From contig NC_054741.1 of assembly GCF_018143015.1 (NCBI RefSeq), positions 58,047,048 through 58,111,047 of the forward strand: a stretch of DNA of 64,000 nt, read 5' to 3'. Below the pieces are notes generated by a model. It did not search any database. It had not been told where the DNA came from and saw only the letters and a program-made list of their open reading frames with translations. The position numbers and the translations under genes were made by a program. Positions 13,501 through 24,400 of the stretch are shown piece after piece; position 1 is the first letter of the stretch; each line of letters begins with the position of its first letter. This stretch comes from Lytechinus variegatus (taxonomy: Eukaryota > Echinodermata > Echinoidea > Temnopleuroida > Toxopneustidae).

Positions 13501-16500
13501 TGTTTATCTTTATAGCAAGCAAAGTGGCCTGTGATGGCGCCATTCACGTATGGAGTCTGTCCAAGTCTCGAAAGCGTCAGGTACCTGGTAGCAAGGAGGT
13601 TACGATCAATCCTCATTACACCTTGGAATGGTGCGACTCGGACAGTGTATATCTTGACATTGGAACGTGGCCTGGTATGTCTAATTGCTTTTTGTCAGAC
13701 ATTGTGTGTGATGTTTTACAAGCGTTGAAATTGTTTAATACATTGGATGTTATATATCCAAACATTCAAATATGACCCGAGAATGTCAAACACGCTTTTT
13801 TGGTAAGTAGTCGTATTCAATGTGATAAACCATTAGAACTGTTCAACTTAGATAGTGTTTTTAAGGGCAGTTCTAAATAATGACCTATTCATTTTGTATT
13901 TCCAATCCCCCATATTTTTTCCATTTCGTACTTCACTTCATGAACTTCCCAAGCCTTGATTAAGAGCATTAAAAAGTTGAAAACAATGACATATGAAGGA
14001 AAATTATATGCACTGCACACATATAGACTGATATAAAATACTGTAATTATGTTTTCGTTCATTTCCCTTGTTATATTGTACTTCATATTCTTTTGTAAAT
14101 TGACCCTTTCAGCATGTGCTGCTGGTCAAGCTTTATGTGCATTATATACAAATAAATCAATAATAGAATAATAAATGTGGGACTATACCTAAATTGTTGG
14201 CCTAGCAGTTTCAGTAAGGCCTGAGTCATGTCTGAATTTTTTTGATCGGGGATCCGCTGGTGTTGCGCTGGTTGGAAACGTTCATAAAAAAGAAGAGAAA
14301 AATATTATAAGATGGGGAAAAAACTTTGAATATTTTCTCGGTGGAAACCTGGGTTATGATTGGTAGGACTGAATAAAACATTCCCGATAATTATGTTAAG
14401 ATATTCAAAAGAAGAAAATGTTAAACTATCTGTATGTATTGCATTGTTTTATTGGAATACTGGAACTGAAATTCAAAACTGGAACTCGCACATATCGGAC
14501 AGATTCCGGTAGTCCATTTGTTCCGACCCAGGCCTAGTTTCATGTACATGTATTTCCTGATATAATTGTTTATGTGATGACATGTAAAGAGCAATCCTTT
14601 TCATATATTCAAATATTCGTCCTATACAAGTGCGTAGGCGGGGGGGGGGGGGGGGTGTTGGATGCTCTGGGTGCACGTTCACCCTCCCGCTGAGGCAGAA
14701 GAGTTCTGACACTGGAAAGCAAACAAAACTTGCACCCCTTCTTCTGCATTCAACGGCTGATTTTCCAAATTTAGTTCCACCTCCCTAAGATGTGCACCCC
14801 CATGCCACTTTAGTTCCACCTCCCCATTCTCAAACCAAGTATGATAAGAATGAATAATTGTGTTGCCTTTGTACCTTTTACAGGATGCGGAGTATTGGTC
14901 AGTGGTGATGATCAAGGAGAGGTCTGGGTCTACGATGTCAGCAAGAAGTGGAATACTAAGATCAAGAAACCAGTTAAACCAAGCCAGGTGAGTTACAGTC
15001 CTTTGCAAAGTGAAGGTTCGATCGTCTGTCGATGCATTGTTGGTCTTATTGAATAGCCATGGCCTTCTTGAATGGTATCAGGGAAAAATATTACACTGGG
15101 GTGGGGGTGATTTATCCTCCCAAAATGCAGCTCGAAAGAGCCCTGTAAACTAAGAAAAAAAGTAGCCCTGGAAATCCCATTCATTACATTAATAAAGCTT
15201 ATCCAATGTTCCAGATTTAGGCTGTAAGTTGTGAAAAAGTACCCCCAACCCCCCCCCCCCTCCAAAAAAAAAGAAGAAATGCCTGAATGGTATGCACTAT
15301 GCAGTCTCATTAATGTCACCATAACTGTTTTCTTTATGTGCACTTGAAAAGAGGAATAACAGCAAGGCTCCATATGCAGGCACAAACTACAGCATGTTAA
15401 ATTCAGTATCTTGAAAAAAGCGTTTCTTCTGGGAGAAGAGGACCTATTTCCTGTAAAATATTTTGTGTTTACAAACAAACATTACCTTGCATGTTGTCTA
15501 CTATGAATGAGCATTCAGATTTTGATACTCTGAATACTTCTGTATGTAACTCGCGTTTTATTTGTCAGTGGTTGATAACCAATGCTAGTTGTCTTGCTGT
15601 ATACTTAATACAGCGGTAATTCAAAGTAGATTAAGATATAGATCATTTTTGCTTGTTTCATATGAGAAAATAGGATGATTGTTTTGTTCAACCAGTAACA
15701 TGATCTTGAATAAAACGAAAGAAAATGTTGCCCTTGGATAATACTTGAATGTTGATAGGTAATTGTGAGCTTTTCTGTCTCAACTCCTTCCCTGTTTTCT
15801 AAAATTTTTCTTTAAAATTGTATTTCAGTTTGGAATTTTGTTAGCTTGTTTAATTGCTATGGGGCTTTTCTTCCTCTCTGGTCACAAATAAGTGCCCAAT
15901 GAAATTGGTACATGTAATTGTCAGAATTACTGTGATGTATTTGTACTTGGTAACCTGATTATCCTGTTCATTTTGGTTTTCTCATATACAGCTTCTTCCT
16001 TGGCCTGAAAACAATGAACAAGAGATGGAGGAGGAAGAGGAACCTAAGGTCAAGGAGATATCAGATCAAGAAGCTGAAGCAATCCTCAAACAACGGGAAG
16101 CGGAAGAGGCAGCCGGCGAGCAACAGGAGGAAGAAGTCAAAACCGAAGAGAAGGCTCAAGAACAATCTTCCGATGCCACTGTTGAAAAGCAGGAAACGGC
16201 AGAGAGTGCAGTGGCACAAGTTCTAGAGGAAGTGGTCACTCAGGTTGTGGGCAATGATGAAAGAGAAGAAGCTGTTGTTGTTCAGGAACCAGCTGATCAG
16301 CAAAAGGGGGAGACACCAGTTGATGGACAGGAAGTGAATGCAGAAACTGCAAAAGAAGCAGCAGAGGCTGCACCAAAGGATACCAATGAAGGAGAGGTCG
16401 CTGAGGAAAAGGCCAAGGAGGAAGAGGTTGCCGATTCTTCAAAAGCAGCTGAGAGTGAACAAGAAAAGACTGAAGAAGCAGACAAAGCAGAGGCAAAAGA

Positions 16501-17122
16501 AAACGATCAAGATGCTAAGGTGGAAGAAGTGGAAGAGAAGGTGGGAAATGAGGCAGCAGAACCACAAAAGAGGGGGCGAGGACGACCTAGAAAGTATGTT
16601 TCTTCAGAAGCTCCGAAGGAAAAACCACCAAGTACTCCATCAGGAACACCAAGTACTCCATCAGGAACACCAAGAGGAAGGGGTAGACCAAGGAAAACAT
16701 CAATTACTAATGATGATAAAGACTCTGAAAAGCAAAGAGATCAGACACCCAGAGCAGCAGCACCCGGGTCAGCAGCGCAGACTGCAAGGGCAAGGAGGGA
16801 AGCAAAGATCCAGGAAGCTGCCAAGAAAGCCAAGTTGGCTCAGATCAAAGCTGAGAAGAAACTTGAGGAGAAAGCCAGGAAGAAGGCTGAAGCAGAGCAG
16901 GCAAAGGCAGAAAAGGCTAAATTGAAAGCTGAGAATGCCAAGGCAAGGGCTGAGATCGCAGAATTAAGACAATCCTTGAAAAAGTCCAAAGGGGCTGAAG
17001 AGCTTATCCTGGCTGACTCAGAAGACAGAATCATCGTCAATGACGTTGCAATCAGCTCTGACTGTAAATTCATTGTCTCTGTTACAAACAAGAACCTGAT
17101 TTGTGTGTGGCAGAGAGTATAA
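1564..17122 (+). CDS. LRWD1: LRWD1/ORCA: leucine-rich repeat and WD40 protein, ORC-associated (16 exons)
   Basis: Exons: 1564-1576, 3393-3532, 3887-4129, 4427-4540, 5636-5788, 6455-6644, 7313-7542, 9468-9588, 10095-10201, 10829-11039, 11450-11519, 12160-12300, 13039-13172, 13516-13674, 14884-14987, 15992-17122. All introns are GT-AG, phases match at every junction, and the sum is 3261 bases, giving 1086 residues. The start ATG at 1564 follows an in-frame stop at 1540; the first exon codes only MSYK. Residues 52-170 are leucine-rich repeats with a capping motif, about 285-361 an acidic and lysine-rich linker, and 362 onward a WD40 domain with segments such as VATCGSNQVCVIDC and GEVWVYDVS that match vertebrate LRWD1. 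In vertebrates LRWD1 stabilises ORC on chromatin and binds repressive histone marks through the WD40 domain; that role is inferred here. The protein is much longer than the roughly 650-residue human form, almost entirely because of the last exon. Confidence 0.93.
3393..4540 (+). CDS. LRWD1: LRWD1 exons 2-4: leucine-rich repeat domain
   Basis: Three exons (3393-3532, 3887-4129, 4427-4540) code residues 5-170. The middle exon has tandem LxxLxLxxN-type repeats (VHLDLSNRRI, LVDLNLTNNRL, LKKLNCNSNLL, VEELHIENNEL), and the third has the MLPKLKVLNGKEV cap typical of this family. Exons 3 and 4 are both in phase 0 and could be skipped or duplicated without breaking the frame. In the human protein this domain takes part in ORC contacts; here that is an inference from homology. 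Confidence 0.9.
6676..6941 (-). mobile_element. tRNA-derived SINE in LRWD1 intron 6
   Basis: Read on the minus strand the element starts with a tRNA-like head: an A-box-like TGGTCTAGTGGTTA, an anticodon-like stem-loop containing CTTTCA between CTCTCG and CGAGAG, and a B-box-like GGTTCGATTCC. This resembles a glutamate tRNA. A non-tRNA body of about 190 bases follows, ending in AGTTTTCGGAACTGAAGTGG and a GGGTAAA end. Related copies lie at 50222-50450 and 61737-61920, and body fragments at about 29032-29078 and 32420-32485. It is a retroposed repeat, not a functional tRNA gene. Confidence 0.75.
8224..9037. mobile_element. Non-autonomous hAT-like DNA transposon, 814 bp, in LRWD1 intron 7
   Basis: The element is flanked by an exact 8-base direct repeat GTGGAAAT (8216-8223 and 9038-9045). 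Its ends are an 11-base perfect inverted repeat TAGGCCCGTTT / AAACGGGCCTA. Both subterminal regions contain copies of a CGTGTACACG-type palindrome (8239-8255 and 8291-8300 at the left; about 8970-8982 and 8994-9006 at the right). No transposase-like frame is present. An 8-base duplication and YAGG-type termini are hallmarks of the hAT superfamily, so this is a MITE-like derivative mobilised in trans. Confidence 0.8.
9205..9357. repeat. Small inverted-repeat MITE in LRWD1 intron 7
   Basis: About 150 bases with ends GGGCTCCGTAACACAAAGG and the inverted CTTTGTGGAGCCC, followed inward on both sides by GCGATNAAT-type sequence. A related element with ends GGGCCTGCAACACAAAG and CTTTGTGTTACAGGACCC lies at 24488-24618. 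No clear target duplication was seen. Confidence 0.55.
9468..14987 (+). CDS. LRWD1: LRWD1 exons 8-15: WD40 propeller
   Basis: Eight short exons code residues about 362-710 and form most of a WD40 beta-propeller. Recognisable segments are CHSVDNDP and WKCAFEP at the start, ATCGSNQVCVIDC, VLAAGGVRGTIKLLHT, FLMAGCDNGCYGWDI, DGAIHVWSL and LVSGDDQGEVWVYDV. Exon 13 (13039-13172) adds an acidic loop of mainly glutamate and aspartate inside the propeller. The closing strands of the propeller are at the very end of exon 16, so the fold is interrupted by that exon's insertion. Confidence 0.88.
14640..14850. repeat. Dispersed repeat with G-tract, inverted relative to a copy at 61355-61530
   Basis: A run of about 16 G is followed by sequence including TGCACGTTCACCCTCCCGCTGAGGC and then TTTAGTTCCACCTCCC twice. 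The same words occur on the opposite strand near 61380-61530 (GGGGAGATGGAACTAAAG and CTCAGCGGGAAGGTGCACAT). No coding potential or target duplication was seen. Confidence 0.5.
15992..17122 (+). CDS. LRWD1: LRWD1 last exon: acidic, AT-hook and coiled-coil insertion plus final WD40 strands
   Basis: One 1131-base exon codes residues 711-1086. It opens with LLPWPE, which aligns with the propeller of vertebrate LRWD1, and closes with VNDVAISSDCKFIVSVTNK and a final VW-dipeptide strand that also align. Between them lie roughly 310 extra residues: a Glu/Ala/Lys-rich stretch, two RGRGRPRK AT-hooks (about residues 904-911 and 938-945) joined by a duplicated STPSGTP linker from a 21-base tandem repeat at 16632-16673, then about 70 residues of charged KAEK-type helix (about 971-1043). 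AT-hooks bind the minor groove of AT-rich DNA, so the insertion could give direct DNA contact. The stop is TAA at 17120. Confidence 0.88.
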   Translation, partial: LLPWPENNEQEMEEEEEPKVKEISDQEAEAILKQREAEEAAGEQQEEEVKTEEKAQEQSSDATVEKQETAESAVAQVLEEVVTQVVGNDEREEAVVVQEPADQQKGETPVDGQEVNAETAKEAAEAAPKDTNEGEVAEEKAKEEEVADSSKAAESEQEKTEEADKAEAKENDQDAKVEEVEEKVGNEAAEPQKRGRGRPRKYVSSEAPKEKPPSTPSGTPSTPSGTPRGRGRPRKTSITNDDKDSEKQRDQTPRAAAPGSAAQTARARREAKIQEAAKKAKLAQIKAEKKLEEKARKKAEAEQAKAEKAKLKAENAKARAEIAELRQSLKKSKGAEELILADSEDRIIVNDVAISSDCKFIVSVTNKNLICVWQRV

Positions 17123-20100
17123 TCATAACCTATGTGTGTTTATATATAGTTTCCGAGTTACCATATTTAGAATTGATCCTTATCTGCAACCCAAGAGGAC
17201 AAAATGTTACACACTGCTTTGTAAATTTTCTTGGATGGTAGAATTGTGGCCTTGGTGCAAAACAGACAATACCTAAATGACTTGTTCTAGTATGAATCCT
17301 GTTGTATAGGGCTTAATGTAGAACTTTGATCAGGAATGTTTTAGTATCAGGACCCTGTTTCATAATGGTTGTCATCAATTACAAGTTGTCAAATAACTTA
17401 GTTATTATTGGTCAGAAACACTCTACTGTGGAACCTGTCTTTGCATTGACAGTTGTCATTGATAGCTTTTATATGTGAAACAGGGCCCAATTTTTTTTTA
17501 TCCCAAGATTACATTATGCCCAAGTCCTAAGGTTGAAATTCTCAAACCTTATGGTTTTGGGGTTTTATTTTGTTTGAGTTGTAATGAAGCAAGCTACATG
17601 TACACGCTATCTTGTTGGAATTTTCTGAAATTCGGTCATGTACATGCTTTCTTCCTTCGCTGTCTCTTTTCCCCCCAGAACACGTGACATATATGTAGCC
17701 TCTAAATTACTTCTTATGAGCTGGGACTTGAAGAATTACATTTACCTCCCAGTGCTCTATAGTTTTCACTACCTAGAAATCGAAAATGATTATGAAATCT
17801 TATCTGGATGCAGTATTTTATTTTATTATGAATATTGGATGATTGTGTTACAGATGTAATATTTTAAATTTTCTTTCCCAATATGGAAACTTTCTGGAAG
17901 AACAAGAATTCCTCAAATTGAATAATGCATTGATGAATTACTCTTCTAAATTATATTTATTTTCTTCCAAGTGTAGAGATGAATTATTACAATGAATTTA
18001 AATGACACTTTGTGCTTACTTCACTCCAAAGACAATCATGATTTTCCTGCAAACATTCATTTGTCTTATGTCCATCTATGCACAATGTTTGTTAAACGTG
18101 GTATATGTTTGCCTATCAATGTTTTTATTTTTAATGTGGTTATTTCAACTTTAAAGCTTTTGTTTTAACTGTTAAAATTTGCTTAAGAAGTTCATAAGCG
18201 TTTTATTACCATTGACATAATTTCATATTTTCAATATTCGGGCAGTTGAACAGTTACTGTACATGTAGGCACATTGTTCGATTGTATACTTGTTACGCTA
18301 CCATTCTCTCTGCGATAATTTACTTGTCATTTCTGCCGAACACCTTTCATCAAATACTTTCAATCTGATCACTTTGATTGCCCAAGCAGCCACAATGTGT
18401 TTATTTTTAGGAGTGTTTGTGGTTAGTTTCAATTTTATATTTTTAAGGAAGTATCAGCAATGATTTTCTGGTGTTCTGATTTTTATGCTGGTCATAGGTT
18501 TGCCTGATATTGTTAATGCAATGTACTTTTGAAATGAATTTTGACTTGATTTTGTCATTATTGGGGATATTGACCCTTAATGATCTGAACGACATAACAT
18601 TTCTTTTAAATTCCCTACGACAAAATTGTCTGCCAAACCATCAACTTTGAACCCTATTGAACCGTGTATCTTCCTGGAATCACTCCACACTGTATATTAT
18701 GTATGTTTCATAGATGTATATTAGGTTTTTACATTCCATATTCTTGTCAACACTATTGATGGATAGAGATACAGAGATAGAAAGAGGGGGGTGTGGGGAT
18801 TTTCCTTGGAAATTTAATGTGTAGCCCTTTAATTTCTTTCTGTTTTGTACCATTTTTTAAAAACCTCCCAGGGCTCAATTTCATAGAGAGCTTCACTGAT
18901 TAAAACCACTCTCAACTATGGGAAGCCAGCGACGACATAAGTCTACATGCCCATGTCAAAGTATAGTGCTCTCCAGAATATGGTATTTTTGTTGCATGTT
19001 TGATTGATAACGTGAATTGGGTGAACAAATTCAAAAGACAATGTGAACAGCTTGGTAAATTGCAATAAGTAGGACAACCCTACCTGTCCACGTTTCAATC
19101 ACTGTGTTGCCATAAAGATAAAATTTTACTCTGTGTATGTTTATTACAATGCTACACAGTCTTGAGACAAATAATGGCATTGCTGGCTTTCCATAGATTC
19201 ATGTCTGTTATTGTCTGAGATGGTGCCCAACTCCTATCCTTGAATTACATGCCGAAAGTTTTTTTTTGTTAAAGGTGTGACATTCTGATGGTAATTCTTC
19301 CCTTTTCTTGTCAGGTTTTTTTCCTTCCGTGTATGCAATGTTTAGAGTTAATACTTGAAGGGAAAGTTTGATAGCAAATAGAACCATAATCATGTCAAGG
19401 TTTTAGGATCCTTAATGGATGAATGTTTCAAGGGGAGATGTTTTTCTTTTAGGTGTGGTTTTAATAAGACTGTATGTACAACATTTTTAGAGTATCTGAT
19501 GGCCATATCATGTGCTTGTAAATAACACAAAATTGCCTTGGTTCGATTCAGCTGGTTGGAATGTTGATTTATATTTTTGTTATTTAGCTATCATGTTGCT
19601 CATCATTAGAATGTTTTAAATCCATATGAAGAGTGCATGTGTTTACCTGTTGAATATATTTGATTTTTTTTTTTCTTAAAATCATTGAGGAGTTTCTTCA
19701 GATTATGCTGTTTATGTACTTCCCGTGATGTTGTATATAAAGACTTGAACATTTAAGTTCATGTCACAGCAATTGTAATTAAAAACACAAAAATTTTGAA
19801 ACCTTACAGTTATTGTGTGCATCTCAGTTTTAATGGTATCTCCTTGGTTAAGTAAGATATGCAGTAAAAGTACATGTATGTCCTCATATCTTTCAGTCTG
19901 GAATTCTGCAAACATTTTCTTATTACTTGTCCTCACATTCATAGACAAAGCGAAGGGAAATAGGGGAAAACTGATAAGCCCTTTTGAATCTTTCCCAAAA
20001 GGTGCTATCCATCTTTCAGAGCAGTGATCCCACATTCCCAGTTTTCTATTGAAATGTGAAGATCAGTAATAAGCTGCCCCCACATGAAAGGTTCTGCTCG

Positions 20101-20990
20101 GTTGAAAGGATATATTATGCACAACCAACTATGTAAATGCTTTCTTCTTCCCCATTCAATTGCTGTCCTTATTTCTTTCTTCCAATCCCCCTGTGCATTC
20201 CATCTTCCATTTTCCTGCTCTCTGCTCTTTGTTTCCTCTTCACTCCATCCCTCTCCTCTTTCCTACTTCTCTTGCCATTTTAGCTTCTTCCCTGTATCCT
20301 CCATCTTGTCTCTCCCCTTATATTAGCCCTCCCCTCCACCTTTTCTCTCTACCTCTCACCACACTCCCCCTGGGCCCAATTTCATTCACAAAAAAAACGC
20401 TATGATGGCAATCAAAAAGCAGAACTTTCTGTTATGTTTGTTGGCATTCCTAATCGACTTATTCTTATATTGGTAATTAGAAAAGCAGCTTTATCATGTT
20501 ATTAAATAAAACATTTAATTTCATCTGACAATAATAGATTGATTTTCACATTAAAATTGAGGACAAATTGTACTCATTGTCAATTAGAGTTATGCTTAAA
20601 TTCCGATACAGACATGATATGTAACACGCAATCTTATTGATAAAGATGCATAAGTGTGCATCCTCTTTGCATGATTTGACCCATATAGTGAGACCTACAC
20701 CTCAAGCAAATGAGAATTTAAGTGTGACTCCAAGATATACTAAATTCTTTGTGAAACACCCCCTAGAATCATCAAAATAACTTGTGAATATGATGAAACT
20801 ACATGTAGTTCAAAATTTGTGGAAATAAAGGGGTATAGAATGTAAAAAAAAAATGATTTGAACAGATCAAAATTGGAATTTGAATAACAAAGACATGACA
20901 ATTCTGAACAAGTCTTCAGAATGTGCCATGACCAAGCTGACGATGTCGTTTCCCCACTTATTGTTTTGCATATTGTTATATAAAATCCTA
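17123..20990. other. 3' flank and probable 3' UTR of LRWD1; intergenic
   Basis: AT-rich DNA between the LRWD1 stop and the 3' end of DDX55. It should contain the LRWD1 3' untranslated region, but I cannot fix its end: the first canonical AATAAA that I noticed is at 20515-20520, and a variant ATTAAA lies near 19776. A MITE is present at 17350-17488. A pyrimidine-rich stretch runs from about 20150 to 20370. No further gene was recognised. Confidence 0.5.
17350..17488. repeat. MITE-like inverted repeat after LRWD1
   Basis: The ends are GGACCCTGTTTCATAATGG and, inverted, TATGTGAAACAGGGCCC, with inner complementary TTGTCATCAAT-like and ATTGACAGTTGTC-like segments. About 140 bases. It probably lies in the LRWD1 3' untranslated region and would fold into a hairpin if transcribed. 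Confidence 0.55.
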
Positions 20991-20996
20991 TTTATT
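20991..20996 (-). terminator. DDX55: Candidate polyadenylation signal of DDX55
   Basis: TTTATT on the plus strand reads AATAAA on the minus strand, about 450 bases past the DDX55 stop codon. It is the first canonical signal that I noticed in that direction. Cleavage would fall a little below 20980. Confidence 0.4.
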
Positions 20997-21442
20997 CATT
21001 TTTCCTCTCCAAAAAAGTAAATACAGGATTGACAAATGATTTAATGTTTAAGATCATCTTTACTGAATCTTATTTTGTTACAAGGAAGACATAATTTACA
21101 CACATACATGAAAATATGAAATAATAATGATTTCATGTAACTATATTGGGAAAGGGAGGATGGGGATATGGCAAATATTGTTTCCTGCCAGGAACACCCC
21201 TTTAACCAATTGTCAACTGGGACTAGGTTGGTCCTGTACAAATCCTCTGCGAATGAAGAATTTAGAAGTAACTCAGAACAGCTCAGATGAGTTTTGTATA
21301 AAGTGAATGATGAATTCAACCTCGGTAATTGAGCAATTCAGTCCCACATTTCAAGTCTTTCCATCCAGTCTGTTAGGAATACCACAGTATTATCTGCATA
21401 TTTCTAATCATTGTCCAACTTAAAATGGGATACACGGGACTG

Positions 21443-24400
21443 TCATGTTTTGTCGGCCTTGCTTTCCTTTTGCCGCGCTGATGAATCCTCACCATCTACT
21501 CCAAAGTTGGTGTCAAAGTCCTCTTTGCTTATCTGAAAATGACGGTGACAGAGAAATATTACGCCATTGTAGAATTAAACCCTGCTCATAACGTTACACT
21601 TGAGAAAAATGATCTTCAGTGCTATCCATCAACTTCTGAAAATAACAACTACACACACACATATACAAATGACATGGATTGAATTCAGTTGAAAGGCTCA
21701 TGGATGCTGCACAAAACTAAAAATAAAGAAGTATCAATTTCTAATTTGAATGTGATGATGCAATTACAAGACCACTTTTTGCAGACCCAAGAGAAAGATT
21801 AAAGTTGCTGTTTCTAAATGCCACTAAACTTCTAGATTTTAGAGAAATAATATAAAAAAAATCTCTTGCCAGAAGCGACAAATAGTAGAAATAACATTTC
21901 GCTGGCAAGACATCTTTGTCTCGTAAACTTCACATTTTTGTGGCACTGTTAATACATCTGAATAAACCTCACAAGCTCATCCTGCAATTGGGCAACATGT
22001 CACCATCAATCTCCCCGTATATCTAATTCAAACTGGGCATTTTCTGATCAGGAATGTCCGCAAGAAATATGGAAGATGTTACAAATTTCCCGCTGATCTG
22101 AACTTTCCTTACAACTTTGTTGATAAAATGATCCTGATTTCAACGGATCACTGTCCCACTCTCCACCAAGGTTAATGGTAAATCAAGGTTTCAAATCATG
22201 GTAGTGGAATGGACCCTTAACGTATGTCCACATCAATTCTAATAAGGCACAAAGCACAACCATAACCATCATCCCAATTCCTCGAATCCACCGAGTGCTG
22301 CAGAACAAACGGCAGCTCAAAATCAATTTTGGATAATAAGAGTTGTGCTTTTTATTCTCAGGAAAAAGCGATATAAGAATATACATGTAGCTTTTATCAT
22401 CATTAGTGAACAACAGAAGATATATATGTACCTTTCCTTTCTTGAGTTTCTTCAGGAGACGAACGTCATCTGCCAACTCATTGAGATCGTTTTCATCAAA
22501 CTAAAAAAAAAAACAACGGATAAATATGAAATGTTGAAAAAGACAAAATTATATAGAACCTGTACAGTAATTACACACTAAAAAAAAAGGATTCTTGACT
22601 GCATTCTGTCAACATTTAAGCCTTCATAATTGCATTTTTTCTTACTGATTCACCCAAACACTCTGGTGAACACTGATATAAAATCTGTTCAAGCCCATTA
22701 AAGGTCAAGTCCTCCCCAGAAAATCAAGGTTTTAGGATTCTTATTGAATGAATGTTGAATTCTTGAATGTTTGAATTATGCAATATTTCAATTTTTACAA
22801 ATTTGACAATAATGATTAACTTGACTGAAGTACAAAATGTTAAAACAATGGTAATTCAGTATGTTCAGGGAGGAATCAATTTTTATCTCAAATGACAATG
22901 AGGAGAAAATTAAAATATTTCATATTTCATAAAAATGAAATACAAAAAAATAGTGAGTGGGTGACATCATCAGTCCACGAATCTGCATACGTACCATGAT
23001 GTACGAATAACTGTTTTATGAAATTTAATGAAAAAAGATAAGATTTCAATATTTTCTTTGGTTTTCATAACTTAACTTTGGTGTTATGCTGGCTGGATTT
23101 GTCTCCTTTCATTCAATCAATGTTTGACAAGGGCAAGGAATGGCCTTGCCCTTGTCAATATTAAGTGTTTTTGTATGGAAGATAGCTGATTAATTTTGGC
23201 CAATAGTGTTTGTTCACTTACCTGTTGTTTTCTCTTTTTGGCAGCTTCTTTTTTCTGCTTCCTCTCTCTTTTCTTTTCTTTCTGCTCTTTGTTCTTTGAC
23301 CATGCTACACTTTTACCCTTTGAGCAAAAAATAAACACAGGCATTATCATTTCTACATACACAGCTCATTGGCATGACAAAATGAAATTAATTTTCACCC
23401 CCCCCCCCCAAAAAAAAAAAAAAAAAAACAACAACAAACATCAAAACAGAATAGGTATCTGCTTTACCACATTTAAGTATATTAAAAAACAAAATTATAA
23501 AATCCATTGAGGGAAATGCATATTATTTACACAACTCAGGGTACGGTAGATTACCAAGCATTAAAGAAAGAGAAGCACTACTTACCCTTCTTTGCCTTTT
23601 CCCTGAGTGGGGTGAGATAACTCCTTCTTCAATCAGCTTTTGTTTTTGTTTCCTCTGCTTCTCCCTATTCTTATCCCTGCAAAGAGCAACATACAATATA
23701 CAAATAGCGAATAGGCATGAGTGCGATGGTGCAAGATTTCCCATAAGGTGAAAGAAAGATGCTCTATAGAGCTGAATAGAGCGTTCTTTCTGTCACCGAA
23801 TGCGAAATCTCGCACCATTGCACGAATAAGAATATTCGCTATTTGTGTTGTACAACGCCTCGGAATCTAGCGAAAATATAAAAAAAAAAAGAGTTTTTCC
23901 CTCCAGTAATCTATGAAAAGGGAGCAAAAATATTGAAAGCGAAAAGCAAAATCCCACAAGCCGGGCCCACAAGCGCACATGATCTTGGACAGCATTGCGC
24001 ATTTAGCCAGCGGGCTGTACGCGCATTGTCACCTTATTCAATGAAATCGCATTGTGACGTCACCTCCTAAAGCCGTGCAATGGTACATTTTGGACGGTAC
24101 ATTTTGGATGGTACGTCTTGTGTGCAACAGTACGAATGTGTGACATTCAGCCTCCCATTTGATCGCGTACAACAAGCTAAGTAGGCGTTGTACAATGATT
24201 AGTTGGGTTGATGACAGAGACCAAGACAGCCCCCTATCCCAAACAGAGATACTTGTGTCCAGCCAAGACAAAGACAAAAAAACAAGACAAACAATCACTG
24301 TCTAGAGAAGTGTCTCAATGCACATTTCACTGACAGATAAACTTAAAGCAGTATAATAAACTTAAAAAAAGAGTTCTTTCTTCACAGCAAGACATTTCCA

